Source: Rhodoferax potami | GTDB lineage: Bacteria > Pseudomonadota > Gammaproteobacteria > Burkholderiales > Burkholderiaceae_C | NCBI RefSeq assembly: GCF_032193805.1 | Contig: NZ_JAVBIK010000001.1 | Coordinates: 1,571,001-1,635,000 of the forward strand | Length of the DNA: 64,000 bases | Direction: 5' to 3' | Shown here: piece after piece, positions 44,790 to 54,387 of the stretch | Numbering within the stretch: position 1 is the stretch's first letter | Layout: the number at the start of each line of letters is the position of its first letter | Position numbers and translations under genes: made by a program | Notes under the pieces: generated by a model | The model's database searches: none | Told to the model about the DNA's origin: nothing | What the model saw: the letters and a program-made list of their open reading frames with translations, nothing else

Positions 44790-45917
44790 TCAGAGTCCGA
44801 ACAGGTTCTTGAGCTTGCCGGCTGCTTCCATCGCCTTGTTGGCGTCGTCCATCAGGTTGCGGGTTTTAGGTGCTTCCTGCGCGGGGGCCGGTGCGGGTTG
44901 TTGCGCAGTCGTGTTGGCAGTTTGCGCTGGTGCGGCAGGCGCCGGGCGGGTAGCTGGGGCCACCACGGGGGTTGCAGGCAACTGCGCAATGATCTCGACC
45001 CGGCGGTTCTGGGCGCGGCCGGCCTCAGTGGTATTGGCGGCCAGCGGCACTGTTTGGCCCATGCCACGGGTTTTGAGGCGCGGCGCGGCAATGCCGTAAC
45101 TGCGGTTAAGCGCCTCGGCCACCGCCGCAGCGCGCGCCTCTGATAGGCGCTGGTTCCCGTCAGCACCGCCCACATCGTCGGTGTGGCCCACCACTTCTAC
45201 ATTCAGGCCCGGGTTGTCTTGCAGCACCCTGCCCAGCTCTTGCAAGGTCGGTTTGGAGCCATCGCGCAGCACCGCTTTGCCGGTGTCGAACTGAAAGCCA
45301 TACAAATCCACCTTGCCGTCTGTGCCCAGCGCTTTGGCGATCGGGCCCTCGCCGGTCACGGCCATCAGGCCGTCATCCAGCTTCTCCTTTTCCACCACAA
45401 ACAAAAAGGCGCCACCCTCGTTCACCCAGAGCGACACATAGGTGTTATTGCGCTGGGCAGCCAGGTACTGGTTGTCGGTGCTGTAGTTCAGGTAGAGCTG
45501 GCGCGCCTTCATCAAGCTTTGGAAATTGCTCAAATTCTCAGTGGTGCAAGGGCGATCACAGGTGAACAGGTCGCTAAAGCCACTGCGGCGCAGGGACGAC
45601 TGGTAGTTGCGAAACACCTGCAGCGGCGAGACCGACTTGGGCATTTCATAGTGGATATAGGTAACTTTGCCTTCCAAAGGCATCAACTTGGCTGCAGTAA
45701 ACGCGCCACCCGGGGCGCGCTGGGGTTTGGCGAGGATGAGCTGGAATTCTTCGTATTCCTTGTAGTCGTAGTTGTTGATGCGGGCGCCGGGAAAGCGGGC
45801 AACTTCGGGGTGGTCGGCCCCTTGTTCCGCACTTGCCACAACCGGCAAGGCTGCCAGCCCCATGGCCATCGCCACTGCAAAAGCGCCACGGCGCCATGAC
45901 TCTTTAGTGAAAAGCAC
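44790..45917 (-). CDS. DUF4892 and OmpA-domain outer membrane protein
   Basis: 375 residues. Signal peptide (residues 1-30), a DUF4892-like N-terminal domain (about 35-190), then an OmpA C-terminal peptidoglycan-binding domain (about 205-310; VVGHTDDVGGADGNQRLSEARAA and GRAQNRRVEII). An Ala/Pro/Thr-rich linker and short helix (LMDDANKAMEAAGKLKNLF) end the protein. GTG start with GGGAGGA 7 bp upstream, a strong site. It probably anchors the outer membrane to peptidoglycan; further role unknown. Confidence 0.84.
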   Translation of the reverse strand: MLFTKESWRRGAFAVAMAMGLAALPVVASAEQGADHPEVARFPGARINNYDYKEYEEFQLILAKPQRAPGGAFTAAKLMPLEGKVTYIHYEMPKSVSPLQVFRNYQSSLRRSGFSDLFTCDRPCTTENLSNFQSLMKARQLYLNYSTDNQYLAAQRNNTYVSLWVNEGGAFLFVVEKEKLDDGLMAVTGEGPIAKALGTDGKVDLYGFQFDTGKAVLRDGSKPTLQELGRVLQDNPGLNVEVVGHTDDVGGADGNQRLSEARAAAVAEALNRSYGIAAPRLKTRGMGQTVPLAANTTEAGRAQNRRVEIIAQLPATPVVAPATRPAPAAPAQTANTTAQQPAPAPAQEAPKTRNLMDDANKAMEAAGKLKNLFGL

Positions 45918-46172
45918 TGCTTATTCCTCCCATTTGTTTTTTGATGGGTACCGAGTGTAGGCAGGCTGCATGAATGAGGCCACAACACCCGCATCAAAAT
46001 AGTTTCCATTCGTAGCACAGACCTCTGATCGGCATCGGCGAACCCACTTGAAGAGGGAGAAAGCAAAGAGCAAGGAGCAAACCGCAGCCACCATGGCCCA
46101 AACCTTTGGAGCCGTGAGCTGCCCGCTTGGCAGAAGAAGCCCCACCTATGCAAGCTGAAGTAAGCTCACGGT

Positions 46173-46643
46173 GTGAACGAACACATCGAACTCGACCGCA
46201 TCGACCTGCGCATCCTGAGCTGCCTGCAAGCCGACGGGCGCATTGCGAACCTGAAGCTGGCAGAGACGGTGGGGCTCTCCCCCACCGCCGTGCTGGCCCG
46301 CGTCCAAAAACTCAGCAAAGAGGGTTACATACTCGGCTACGAGGCACGCCTGAACCCACTCAAACTGGGTGCCGGCATGATGGTGTTTGTGGAGGTGCTA
46401 CTCGACCGCACCACACCCAATGTGTTTGAGGCCTTCAAGGCCGCGGTGCAAGTGCATGGCGAGATCATGGAGTGCCACATGGTGGCCGGTGGGTTCGACT
46501 ACCTGCTCAAAACCCGCATGGCCGATATGGCCGCCTACCGCCACTTTGCAGGCACCGTCCTGTGGCAATTGCCCGGCGTGCGCGAGACCCGGACCTACGC
46601 GGTCATGGAAGAGGTCAAAAACACAAATCAGCTCAAGCTGTAA
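46173..46643 (+). CDS. Lrp/AsnC family regulator
   Basis: 156 residues. N-terminal HTH (LDRIDLRILSCLQADGRIANLKLAETVGLSPTAVLARVQKL) and C-terminal RAM ligand domain (VFVEVLLDRT and VMEEVKNTNQLKL). It is of the leucine/proline-responsive type common next to putA in proteobacteria; here the OmpA gene separates them by 2 kb. It begins at a GTG. It may regulate putA through the palindrome at 44704. Confidence 0.87.
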   Translation: MNEHIELDRIDLRILSCLQADGRIANLKLAETVGLSPTAVLARVQKLSKEGYILGYEARLNPLKLGAGMMVFVEVLLDRTTPNVFEAFKAAVQVHGEIMECHMVAGGFDYLLKTRMADMAAYRHFAGTVLWQLPGVRETRTYAVMEEVKNTNQLKL

Positions 46644-46685
46644 TAAGCGACACCCAAAACGGCTGCTTTCAAGGAAAATGGGGCG

Positions 46686-47813
46686 ATGATCAATCGTCGC
46701 CAATTCTCTCTAGCGGCCGGGGCCAGCGCCCTGGCAGGTTTTCCGGCTGTCCACGCACAGTCCGAGAAAATCATCATCGGGCAGTCCGCCGCCTTCAGCG
46801 GCCCGGCCGCGCAGTTGGGTATCCAGCTACACGCCGGCGCCAAACTCTTTTTCGACCAGCTCAATGCCCAAGGTGGCATAGGCGGGCGCTCGGTGGAAAT
46901 CCGCAAACTCGATGACGCCTACGAGCCCGCCCGTTGCGAAGAAAACACCCGCAAACTGCTCGAAGAGGATGTCAGCGCCTTGTTCGCCTACGTGGGCACC
47001 CCAACCAGCGTAGTCGCACTGCCGCTAGCCACCAAAGCCAAGGTCCCATTTATCGCACCGTTCACCGGCGCCATGGCGTTGCGCACGCCCTTCAACCGCT
47101 ACGCCTTTCACGTGCGCGCGTCGTACAACGACGAAACCGCGCTCATCGTGAACCAACTGCGCAATGTGGGCCTCACCAAAGTCGCGGTCATGTACCAGAA
47201 CGACGCCTACGGCAAAGCGGGCCTCGATGGGGTGCAATTGGCCTTGGCCAAACACAACCTCAAGCCGGTCGCCATTGCAACAGTAGAGCGCAACTCGGTC
47301 GACGTGGCCAAGGCGGTTGAAACCATCAACGCAGCCAGCCCCGAGGCTGTGGTCCAGATCAGCGCTTACACCTCGTGCGCGGCCTATATCCGTGCCGCCC
47401 GCAAGGCGGGGTACGGCGGCGGGTTTTACAACGTGTCCTTCGTGGGCACCCAAGCGCTGGCCGACGAGCTGGGCAAATTCGGAGCCGGCGTGGTGGTGTC
47501 CCAGGTGGTGCCGTCGCCTTACAGCCCCGGCAAAGCCATCTCCCGGGAGTTTGCGGACGCGGTGCGCCGATCCAATGGCGCGGTGCAAAGCAACTACTCC
47601 AGCATGGAAGGCTATATCGCCGCCAAAGTGCTGGCGGAGGGGCTACGCCGCAGTGGCGGCAAAGGCGGCGCCGATGGCCTGATGGCTGCGCTGGAGAGCA
47701 TCAACAACATGTCGATGGGTGGGTTCAATGTGAACTTCTCCAAAACAGATCACGTGGCCTCGACCTTCGTCGAAATGTCCATGCTCACCGGCGACGGCAA
47801 GGTCCGGGTTTAA
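46686..47813 (+). CDS. Branched-chain-type amino acid ABC substrate-binding protein
   Basis: 375 residues with a twin-Arg-like signal (NRRQFSLAAGASALAGFPAVHA). Periplasmic binding-protein type I fold: IIIGQSAAFSGPAAQLG and VGTPTSVVALPLATKAKVPFI. Family members bind branched-chain amino acids, amides or aromatic acids. No permease or ATPase genes adjoin, so it works with a system elsewhere. Its stop overlaps that of yggS. Confidence 0.87.
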   Translation: MINRRQFSLAAGASALAGFPAVHAQSEKIIIGQSAAFSGPAAQLGIQLHAGAKLFFDQLNAQGGIGGRSVEIRKLDDAYEPARCEENTRKLLEEDVSALFAYVGTPTSVVALPLATKAKVPFIAPFTGAMALRTPFNRYAFHVRASYNDETALIVNQLRNVGLTKVAVMYQNDAYGKAGLDGVQLALAKHNLKPVAIATVERNSVDVAKAVETINAASPEAVVQISAYTSCAAYIRAARKAGYGGGFYNVSFVGTQALADELGKFGAGVVVSQVVPSPYSPGKAISREFADAVRRSNGAVQSNYSSMEGYIAAKVLAEGLRRSGGKGGADGLMAALESINNMSMGGFNVNFSKTDHVASTFVEMSMLTGDGKVRV

Positions 47814-48508
47814 GCAACACCCGGGTAGTGGCGGGCGCCGAAGATGGCGCTGCCCACCCGCACCATGGTGCTGCCGCCGGCAATGGCGGCATCGAGATCA
47901 CCACTCATGCCCATGGAGAGCGTGTCCAGCGGCACGCCCTGCTCCACTATGGCATTAAATACGGCCTTAGCGCTCATAAATACTGCGCGCGCAGCTACAA
48001 AATCAGGAGCAGGCTCCGGGATGCACATGATGCCCCGCAGCTGCAGCCGTGGCAGCGCCCGGACCGCCAGCGCCAGCGCCGCGGCCTCCGCCGGGAGCAC
48101 GCCGGACTTGGTCGGCCCGCCGTCCACATTCACCTGAATACAGACCTGCAAGGGCGGCAAATGGGCGGGGCGCTGATCGCTCAGGCGCTGGGCGATTTTG
48201 AGCCGGTCCACGGTGTGCACCCACTGAAAGTGCTCCGCCACCAACCGGGTCTTGTTGCTCTGGATGGGGCCGATACAGTGCCACTCGATCGGCAGGGCGC
48301 TGAGCGCCGTGATTTTGTCGACCGCTTCCTGGATGTAGTTTTCGCCGAAAGCGCGCTGCCCGGCGTCAAAAGCCTGCTGCACCGCGTCAGGCCCGAAGGT
48401 CTTGGAAACGGCCAGTAATTGCACGCTGCTCGTGGCCCGTCCGGTAGTTGCGCAAGCCTGCGCGATACGCTCTGTAACAGCGTGGAGATTGTCGGCAATC
48501 ATCGTCAT
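47810..48508 (-). CDS. yggS: YggS family PLP-binding protein
   Basis: 232 residues. PLP homeostasis protein (PLPBP): the cofactor Lys lies in LLAVSKTFGPDAV (about residue 35), with FGENYIQEA, WHCIGPIQSNK and SMGMSGDLDAAI. Starts at 48508 or 48502. The stretch FVAARAVFMSAKAVFNAI is encoded by a family repeat copy (47956-48010). It diverges from pilT, a common arrangement in proteobacteria. Confidence 0.93.
   Translation of the reverse strand: MTMIADNLHAVTERIAQACATTGRATSSVQLLAVSKTFGPDAVQQAFDAGQRAFGENYIQEAVDKITALSALPIEWHCIGPIQSNKTRLVAEHFQWVHTVDRLKIAQRLSDQRPAHLPPLQVCIQVNVDGGPTKSGVLPAEAAALALAVRALPRLQLRGIMCIPEPAPDFVAARAVFMSAKAVFNAIVEQGVPLDTLSMGMSGDLDAAIAGGSTMVRVGSAIFGARHYPGVA
47956..48010. repeat. 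Family repeat copy inside yggS
   Basis: AAATACGGCCTTAGCGCTCA then TAAATACTGCGCGCGCAGCT and ACAAAATCAGGAGC, in the reverse order of the putA copy. Encodes about 17 residues of YggS. Confidence 0.8.
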
Positions 48509-48554
48509 AATCTCTCGAGCGTAACAAACCTGCCATTCGCCGAAAGAGGACTCC

Positions 48555-49598
48555 GTGGACATTACCCAGCTGCTCGCATTTAGCGTCAAAAACAAAGCGT
48601 CTGACTTGCACCTCTCGGCAGGCCTGCCGCCCATGATCCGGGTGCACGGCGATGTGCGCCGCATCAACGTCGAACCCCTGGACCACAAACAGGTGCACGC
48701 CATGGTGTACGACATCATGAACGACACCCAGCGCAAGATGTATGAGGAGTTTCTGGAGATCGACTTCTCCTTCGAGATCGATGGCCTGGCCCGCTTTCGC
48801 GTCAACGCCTTCAACCACAACCGCGGCGCGGGCGCCGTGTTCCGGACGATTCCGAGCAAGATTTTGTCGCTGGAGCAGCTCAACGCCCCCCGCATTTTTG
48901 CCGACCTGGCCCTGAAGCCCCGCGGCTTGGTGTTGGTGACCGGCCCCACCGGCTCCGGCAAATCCACCACCTTGGCAGCGATGGTGAACTTCTTGAACGA
49001 AACCGAGTTCGGCCACATCCTGACGGTGGAAGACCCGATCGAATTCGTGCACGAATCCAAGAAGTGCCTAGTGAACCAGCGCGAAGTCGGCCCCCACACC
49101 CTGAGTTTTGCCGCCGCCCTGAAGTCTGCACTGCGGGAAGACCCGGACGCGATTCTGGTGGGCGAAATGCGCGACCTGGAAACCATCCGCCTGGCCATGA
49201 CAGCCGCAGAAACCGGCCACTTGGTGTTCGGCACCCTGCACACCTCGAGCGCTGCCAAAACCATTGACCGGATCATTGACGTGTTCCCGGCGGAAGAAAA
49301 AGAAATGGTGCGCGCCATGTTGTCTGAGTCGCTGCAGGCGGTGATTTCGCAAACGCTGTGCAAAACCAAAGACGGCCAGGGCCGCGTGGCAGCCCACGAA
49401 ATCATGCTGGGCACCAGCGCGATTCGCAACCTGATCCGCGAGGCCAAGGTGGCGCAGATGTATTCCGCCATCCAGACCGGCAACAGCGTCGGTATGCAGA
49501 CCCTGGACCAGAACCTCACCGAGCTGGTCAAGCGCAATGTGATCAGCGCGGCGGAAGCGCGCTCCAAAGCCAAGATTCCTGAGAACTTCCCAGGCTAG
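48555..49598 (+). CDS. pilT: Type IV pilus retraction ATPase PilT
   Basis: 347 residues. Hexameric ATPase that depolymerises pili. Walker A GPTGSGKST (about 131-139), Walker B DAILVGEMRD, Asp box EDPIEFVHE and the PilT-specific AIRNLIREAK near the C terminus, required for retraction. GTG start. Followed 20 bp later by pilU. Confidence 0.96.
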   Translation: MDITQLLAFSVKNKASDLHLSAGLPPMIRVHGDVRRINVEPLDHKQVHAMVYDIMNDTQRKMYEEFLEIDFSFEIDGLARFRVNAFNHNRGAGAVFRTIPSKILSLEQLNAPRIFADLALKPRGLVLVTGPTGSGKSTTLAAMVNFLNETEFGHILTVEDPIEFVHESKKCLVNQREVGPHTLSFAAALKSALREDPDAILVGEMRDLETIRLAMTAAETGHLVFGTLHTSSAAKTIDRIIDVFPAEEKEMVRAMLSESLQAVISQTLCKTKDGQGRVAAHEIMLGTSAIRNLIREAKVAQMYSAIQTGNSVGMQTLDQNLTELVKRNVISAAEARSKAKIPENFPG

Positions 49599-49618
49599 AC
49601 AGAAAGGTAGGTGTTCTG

Positions 49619-50755
49619 ATGGAACGCGATCAAGCCACGAAATTTATCAACGACCTGCTCAAGCTGATGGTCAGCCGCAATGGCAGCGACTTGTTCATCA
49701 CCGCCGAGTTTCCGCCCGCCATCAAGGTAGACGGCAAGGTCACCAAGGTGTCGCCGCAGCCACTGAACGCAGCGCACACCATGGCGCTGGCGCGCTCCAT
49801 CATGAACGACAAGCAGATCGCCGAGTTCGAGCGCACCAAGGAGAGCAATTTTGCGATTGCGCCGGCTGCCATCGGCCGTTTTCGGGTGAATGCGTTTATC
49901 CAGCAAGGCAAAGTGGGCATGGTGCTTCGGGTGATTCCGCAGGTGCTGCCCACGATTGACGGACTGGGTGTTCCGCAGGTGCTCAAAGACATCGTGCAGG
50001 CCAAGCGCGGCTTGTGCATTCTGGTGGGAGCCACGGGCTCCGGCAAGTCGACAACGCTGGCGGCCATGGTCGATTGGCGCAATGAAAATTCCCACGGCCA
50101 CATCATCACCATCGAAGACCCGGTGGAGTTTGTGCACGCCCACAAAAACTGTGTGGTGACCCAGCGCGAAGTCGGGCTGGACACCGACAGCTGGGAAGCC
50201 GCCTTGAAAAACACCCTGCGCCAGGCGCCGGATGTGATCCTGATGGGCGAAATCCGCGACCGCGAAACCATGGAGCACGCGATTGCATTTTCTGAAACCG
50301 GTCACCTCTGTTTGGCTACTTTGCACGCCAACAGTGCCAACCAGGCGCTGGACCGCGTGATCAACTTCTTCCCTGAAGAGCGGCGCAGCCAGCTGCTGAT
50401 GGATCTGTCGCTGAACCTGCGCTCGCTGGTATCGCAACGCCTGATCCCCAAACAGGATGGCAAAGGCCGTATTGCCGCGGTCGAGGTGCTGATCAATTCA
50501 CCGCTGATCTCGGACCTGATTTTCAAGGGCGATATCTCCGAGATCAAAGAGATCATGAAGAAGAGCCGCCAAGCCGGCATGCAAACCTTCGACCAGGCGC
50601 TGTTCGACCTGTACGAGGGCAACGTCATCACTTACGAGGATGCGCTGCGCAATGCCGACTCGCTCAACGACCTACGCCTGCAGATCAAGCTCAACAGCCA
50701 ACGCGGCAAGTCGACCGACCTCTCCGCAGGCACTGAAAACTTCGCCATCCTGTGA
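49619..50755 (+). CDS. pilU: PilT paralogue PilU
   Basis: 378 residues. Accessory retraction ATPase. Walker A GATGSGKST (about 139), IEDPVEFVHAHKN, and DVILMGEIRDRET. It lacks the PilT AIRNLIRE motif and has a longer tail, as PilU does. Cotranscribed with pilT. Confidence 0.95.
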   Translation: MERDQATKFINDLLKLMVSRNGSDLFITAEFPPAIKVDGKVTKVSPQPLNAAHTMALARSIMNDKQIAEFERTKESNFAIAPAAIGRFRVNAFIQQGKVGMVLRVIPQVLPTIDGLGVPQVLKDIVQAKRGLCILVGATGSGKSTTLAAMVDWRNENSHGHIITIEDPVEFVHAHKNCVVTQREVGLDTDSWEAALKNTLRQAPDVILMGEIRDRETMEHAIAFSETGHLCLATLHANSANQALDRVINFFPEERRSQLLMDLSLNLRSLVSQRLIPKQDGKGRIAAVEVLINSPLISDLIFKGDISEIKEIMKKSRQAGMQTFDQALFDLYEGNVITYEDALRNADSLNDLRLQIKLNSQRGKSTDLSAGTENFAIL

Positions 50756-50805
50756 ATGTGACCCGGCGCAAAATGGCCCATTCGATCCACTGAATCCTCA
50801 CATCC

Positions 50806-51732
50806 ATGCCCAATATCAACGACAAAACCTACGAACCCTCGCCCGCTTACTCTGTCGCCTTTCTGGGCCTGGGCGTCATGGGCTACCCCATGGCAGGCCA
50901 CCTGGCGCGCGCTGGCCACCAGGTCACGGTCTACAACCGCACTGCTAGCAAATCAGTAGCATGGTGCGAAGAATTCAAGAGCGCTAGCAGCCAATTGGGC
51001 ACACATTCCCACGCACCGACGCCCCGTGAGGCAGTGCTGGCAGCGGACATCGTGTTTTGCTGCGTGGGTAACGATGCGGATTTGCGCAGCGTAACGCTGG
51101 GGGCCGACGGCGCCTTTGCCGGCATGAAGCCCGGGGCGATTTTTGTGGACCACACCACCGCCTCGGCGGACATTGCCCGGGAGCTGAGCGCTGCGGCGGT
51201 GGCGCGGGGACTGCAATTCATCGATGCGCCCGTGTCCGGCGGCCAAGCCGGCGCACAGAATGGCATGTTGACCGTGATGTGCGGGGGCGATGCCACCGCG
51301 TTTGAGGCGGTCAAGCCGGCGGCCATGGCGTTTTCCCGCGCATTCACCTTGCTGGGCGAGAGCGGCTCCGGCCAGCTGGCCAAAATGGTGAACCAGATTT
51401 GCATTGCCGGCTTGGTGCAGGGCCTGTCCGAAGCTGTGGCCTTTGGCCAGCGCGCCGGGCTGGACATGAACCAGGTGCTGGACGTCATCGGCAAAGGGGC
51501 CGCCCAGAGCTGGCAACTCGACAACCGGGGCAAAACCATGGTCGCGGACCAATTTGAGTTTGGTTTCGCCGTGGACTGGATGCGCAAAGACCTGGGCCTG
51601 GTACTGGACGAAGCCAAGCGCAATGGCGCACGCTTGCCGGTGACCGCGCTGGTGGACCAGTTTTATGCCGACGTGCAAGTCATGGGTGGCAATCGCTGGG
51701 ATACCAGTAGCCTGATCAAGCGCCTCAAATAA
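50806..51732 (+). CDS. Beta-hydroxyacid dehydrogenase (GarR/HIBADH family)
   Basis: 308 residues. N-terminal NAD(P) motif FLGLGVMGYPMAGHLARAG (residues 14-32), DAPVSGGQAGAQNG, and catalytic Lys in GQLAKMVNQ. Family members reduce tartronate semialdehyde or oxidise 3-hydroxyisobutyrate; the substrate here is not certain. Residues 47-62 (SKSVAWCEEFKSASSQ) are encoded by a family repeat. Confidence 0.9.
   Translation: MPNINDKTYEPSPAYSVAFLGLGVMGYPMAGHLARAGHQVTVYNRTASKSVAWCEEFKSASSQLGTHSHAPTPREAVLAADIVFCCVGNDADLRSVTLGADGAFAGMKPGAIFVDHTTASADIARELSAAAVARGLQFIDAPVSGGQAGAQNGMLTVMCGGDATAFEAVKPAAMAFSRAFTLLGESGSGQLAKMVNQICIAGLVQGLSEAVAFGQRAGLDMNQVLDVIGKGAAQSWQLDNRGKTMVADQFEFGFAVDWMRKDLGLVLDEAKRNGARLPVTALVDQFYADVQVMGGNRWDTSSLIKRLK
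50943..50997. repeat. Family repeat copy inside the dehydrogenase gene
   Basis: TGCTAGCAAATCAGTAGCAT then GGTGCGAAGAATTCAAGAGC and GCTAGCAGCC. A diverged copy: TGCTAnnAAA, GTAGC, TGCG and AGCGCTAG are kept in order. Confidence 0.6.
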
Positions 51733-51745
51733 GGCGCCGCCCCCA

Positions 51746-51775
51746 TAAAAAAAGGCCTGCAATTGCAGGCCTTTT
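51746..51775. terminator. Terminator between dehydrogenase and dolP
   Basis: AAAAGGCCTGCAATTGCAGGCCTTTT is self-complementary with A and T runs on each side. It serves both convergent genes. Confidence 0.92.
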
Positions 51776-51795
51776 GACTGGGCAGAGCGAACCGC

Positions 51796-52422
51796 TTACT
51801 TCTTGGCGGGCTCCGCCGGCTGCGGCAGGGTGCGCGCCAGCTCTTCTTCGGAAATGATTTCCAGAATCCGCACTACACGCGCGACGCCGCTCACGCCACT
51901 GATGATGTCGGTTGCGCGCTTGGCTTCACGCGCCGTCACACGGCCCATCACATAGACGGTGCCGCGCTCAGTGGTCAACTTGAAGGCGCTGGCAAACAAA
52001 TCTTTGGCGTCCACCAACGCGGCCTTGGCACGGCCGGTCACTAGGGTGTCCGAGGAGCGCTGAGTCAGGGTGGTATTGCCCATCACCTCAAGCTCGTTGA
52101 CGATGTTGCGGACGTTGTCCACGCCGGCCACGATCTTTTCGATCAGCTGTTTGTCCTGCAAGTTCGGCACTTCACCGGTCAGCAGCACCTGGCGGTTGTA
52201 GCTGGTCACATTCACGTGCACCCGCTCGCCCAAGTTTTCGCGAATGCGGCTGGCAGCGCGGAGCTCAATGCCCTCGTCTTCCACCAAGCTGCCGGAGGTG
52301 CGGCGATCGGTCGCCACCAAACCGGTACCGACAAAGGCGCCGCCCACCACGAGAGGGAAGCAGCCGCTCAGGCTGACAGCCACCAAGGTGCCGAGGGCTA
52401 GGCGTTGAAGAAGTTGTTTCAT
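51796..52422 (-). CDS. dolP: BON-domain outer membrane lipoprotein (DolP)
   Basis: 208 residues. Lipobox LSGC (Cys21), then two BON domains (about 50-115 and 128-195). This matches DolP (YraP), an outer membrane lipoprotein that helps envelope integrity and BAM. Adjacent to diaA as in E. coli. Ends with a short Pro/Lys tail. Confidence 0.9.
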   Translation of the reverse strand: MKQLLQRLALGTLVAVSLSGCFPLVVGGAFVGTGLVATDRRTSGSLVEDEGIELRAASRIRENLGERVHVNVTSYNRQVLLTGEVPNLQDKQLIEKIVAGVDNVRNIVNELEVMGNTTLTQRSSDTLVTGRAKAALVDAKDLFASAFKLTTERGTVYVMGRVTAREAKRATDIISGVSGVARVVRILEIISEEELARTLPQPAEPAKK

Positions 52423-52424
52423 GT

Positions 52425-53066
<642 letters not shown>

Positions 53067-53075
53067 TCAGGGCGA

Positions 53076-53489
53076 TCAGGATGCATCGAAGGCGGCGCGC
53101 AACCACTCGACCGCGTCGCCGTCCATCACCACCACATCAAACCGACACGAAGGAACGGTGCGCAACTGCAGCAAGTAATGCCTTGCGGCAAAGATGATGC
53201 GGCGCTGTTTGACATGCCCCACGCTGGCAGCGGCCCCTCCATGGTCGGTGCGGCTGCGTTTGCGCACCTCGACAAACACCAGGGTGCCGTCGCGGTCACG
53301 CATGATCAGGTCGATCTCGCCACCGCCCCGCCCGGGGGTCCGATAATTGCGGGCAACGAATTGCAGCCCCTTGGCTTGCAAAAAACCCGACGCCCGCTCC
53401 TCCGCCGCATCGCCCACTTGTTTGGTCGTGCGGGAAGCGGGTCGTGATGGAAGTAAGCCCAGTACGAGTGCGTCTTTTTCTTCAGCCAT
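53076..53489 (-). CDS. YraN/UPF0102 family nuclease-like protein
   Basis: 137 residues. Restriction-endonuclease-like fold: GDAAEERASGFLQAKGLQFVARN, GEIDLIMRDRDGTLVFVEV(R/K) contains the E-D-ExK active site, and RRIIFAARHYL follows. Biochemical role unknown. Its 5' end overlaps the rsmI 5' end on the other strand. Confidence 0.87.
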   Translation of the reverse strand: MAEEKDALVLGLLPSRPASRTTKQVGDAAEERASGFLQAKGLQFVARNYRTPGRGGGEIDLIMRDRDGTLVFVEVRKRSRTDHGGAAASVGHVKQRRIIFAARHYLLQLRTVPSCRFDVVVMDGDAVEWLRAAFDAS

Positions 53490-54387
53490 CCAAGCCGCCA
53501 AAGATGCGGCCGGTGCGCAGCATTATCCGCAAGGCTGCTTGTATGTCGTCGCCACGCCCATCGGCAACCTGGCCGACATCACCCTGCGTGCCCTGCATGT
53601 ACTAGGACTTGCCGATTGCATTGCCTGTGAAGACACACGCCACACCCAGCAGATGCTGCGCGCCTACGGCATCGACAAAGCGGGCTCGGCCCTGCTGGCC
53701 GTGCACCAGCACAACGAGACCGAGGCTGCACAGACCGTGATCGCCCGCCTGCGGGAAGGCCAACGTGTCGCCTATGTGAGCGACGCCGGCACACCCGGTG
53801 TGAGCGACCCCGGGGCAAGGCTGGTGGCGCAAGTGCGGGCGCAAGGTTTACGCGCTGTTCCGCTGCCGGGGGCAAGCAGCGTGGTGACCGCTATTTCTGT
53901 GGCCGGACTGGTCGCCGCGGGCGAGGGCCATGGCGGTTTTGTGTTCCGGGGTTTTTTGTCCTCCAAAGCCACAGAGCGCGCCAACGAGGTCGCGGCGATA
54001 GCTGCGCAGCCCGACGCGGTGGTGCTGCTGGAGGCGCCGCACCGGCTGGAGGCACTGGCCAAGGCGCTTGCGCCCTTGGGCTCGCGCAAAGTCACGGTAG
54101 GCCGGGAACTGACCAAGCAGTTTGAAGAGGTGGCCATCGTGGATGCGAGCGAGTTCAGCGCTTGGTTGGCCGCAGATGCCAACCGCTTGCGAGGCGAGTT
54201 CGCGCTGGTCATTCACCCTGCGGCTGCAGCCGCCAGCACGGCGGATGACCGCGTCTTGAGTTTGCTGCTGGAGCAACTGCCACTCAAATCGGCGGTGAAG
54301 CTGGCAGCAGATATCACCGGCGAACCGCGCAACGCACTGTACGAGCGCGCCCTGCTGCTCAAGCAGGGCTCTGGCAGCGAAGACTAG
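53428..54387 (+). CDS. rsmI: 16S rRNA (cytidine1402-2'-O)-methyltransferase
   Basis: About 319 residues from a GTG; no ATG lies near the homologous start, which is close to QGCLYVVATPIGNLADITLRALHVLG. SAM-dependent tetrapyrrole-methylase fold: EDTRHTQQML, VSDAGTPGVSDPGARLV and RGFLSSKATERAN. It 2'-O-methylates C1402 with RsmH. The TTG at 53422 is an alternative. The beginning lies within the yraN coding region. Confidence 0.9.
   Translation: MREAGRDGSKPSTSASFSSAIQAAKDAAGAQHYPQGCLYVVATPIGNLADITLRALHVLGLADCIACEDTRHTQQMLRAYGIDKAGSALLAVHQHNETEAAQTVIARLREGQRVAYVSDAGTPGVSDPGARLVAQVRAQGLRAVPLPGASSVVTAISVAGLVAAGEGHGGFVFRGFLSSKATERANEVAAIAAQPDAVVLLEAPHRLEALAKALAPLGSRKVTVGRELTKQFEEVAIVDASEFSAWLAADANRLRGEFALVIHPAAAAASTADDRVLSLLLEQLPLKSAVKLAADITGEPRNALYERALLLKQGSGSED

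Noticed and set aside
47810-49573. Single 587-residue minus-strand frame covering yggS and the pilT region
   Set aside because: Only the C-terminal 232 residues match YggS; the upstream part is antisense to pilT, which is clearly coding.
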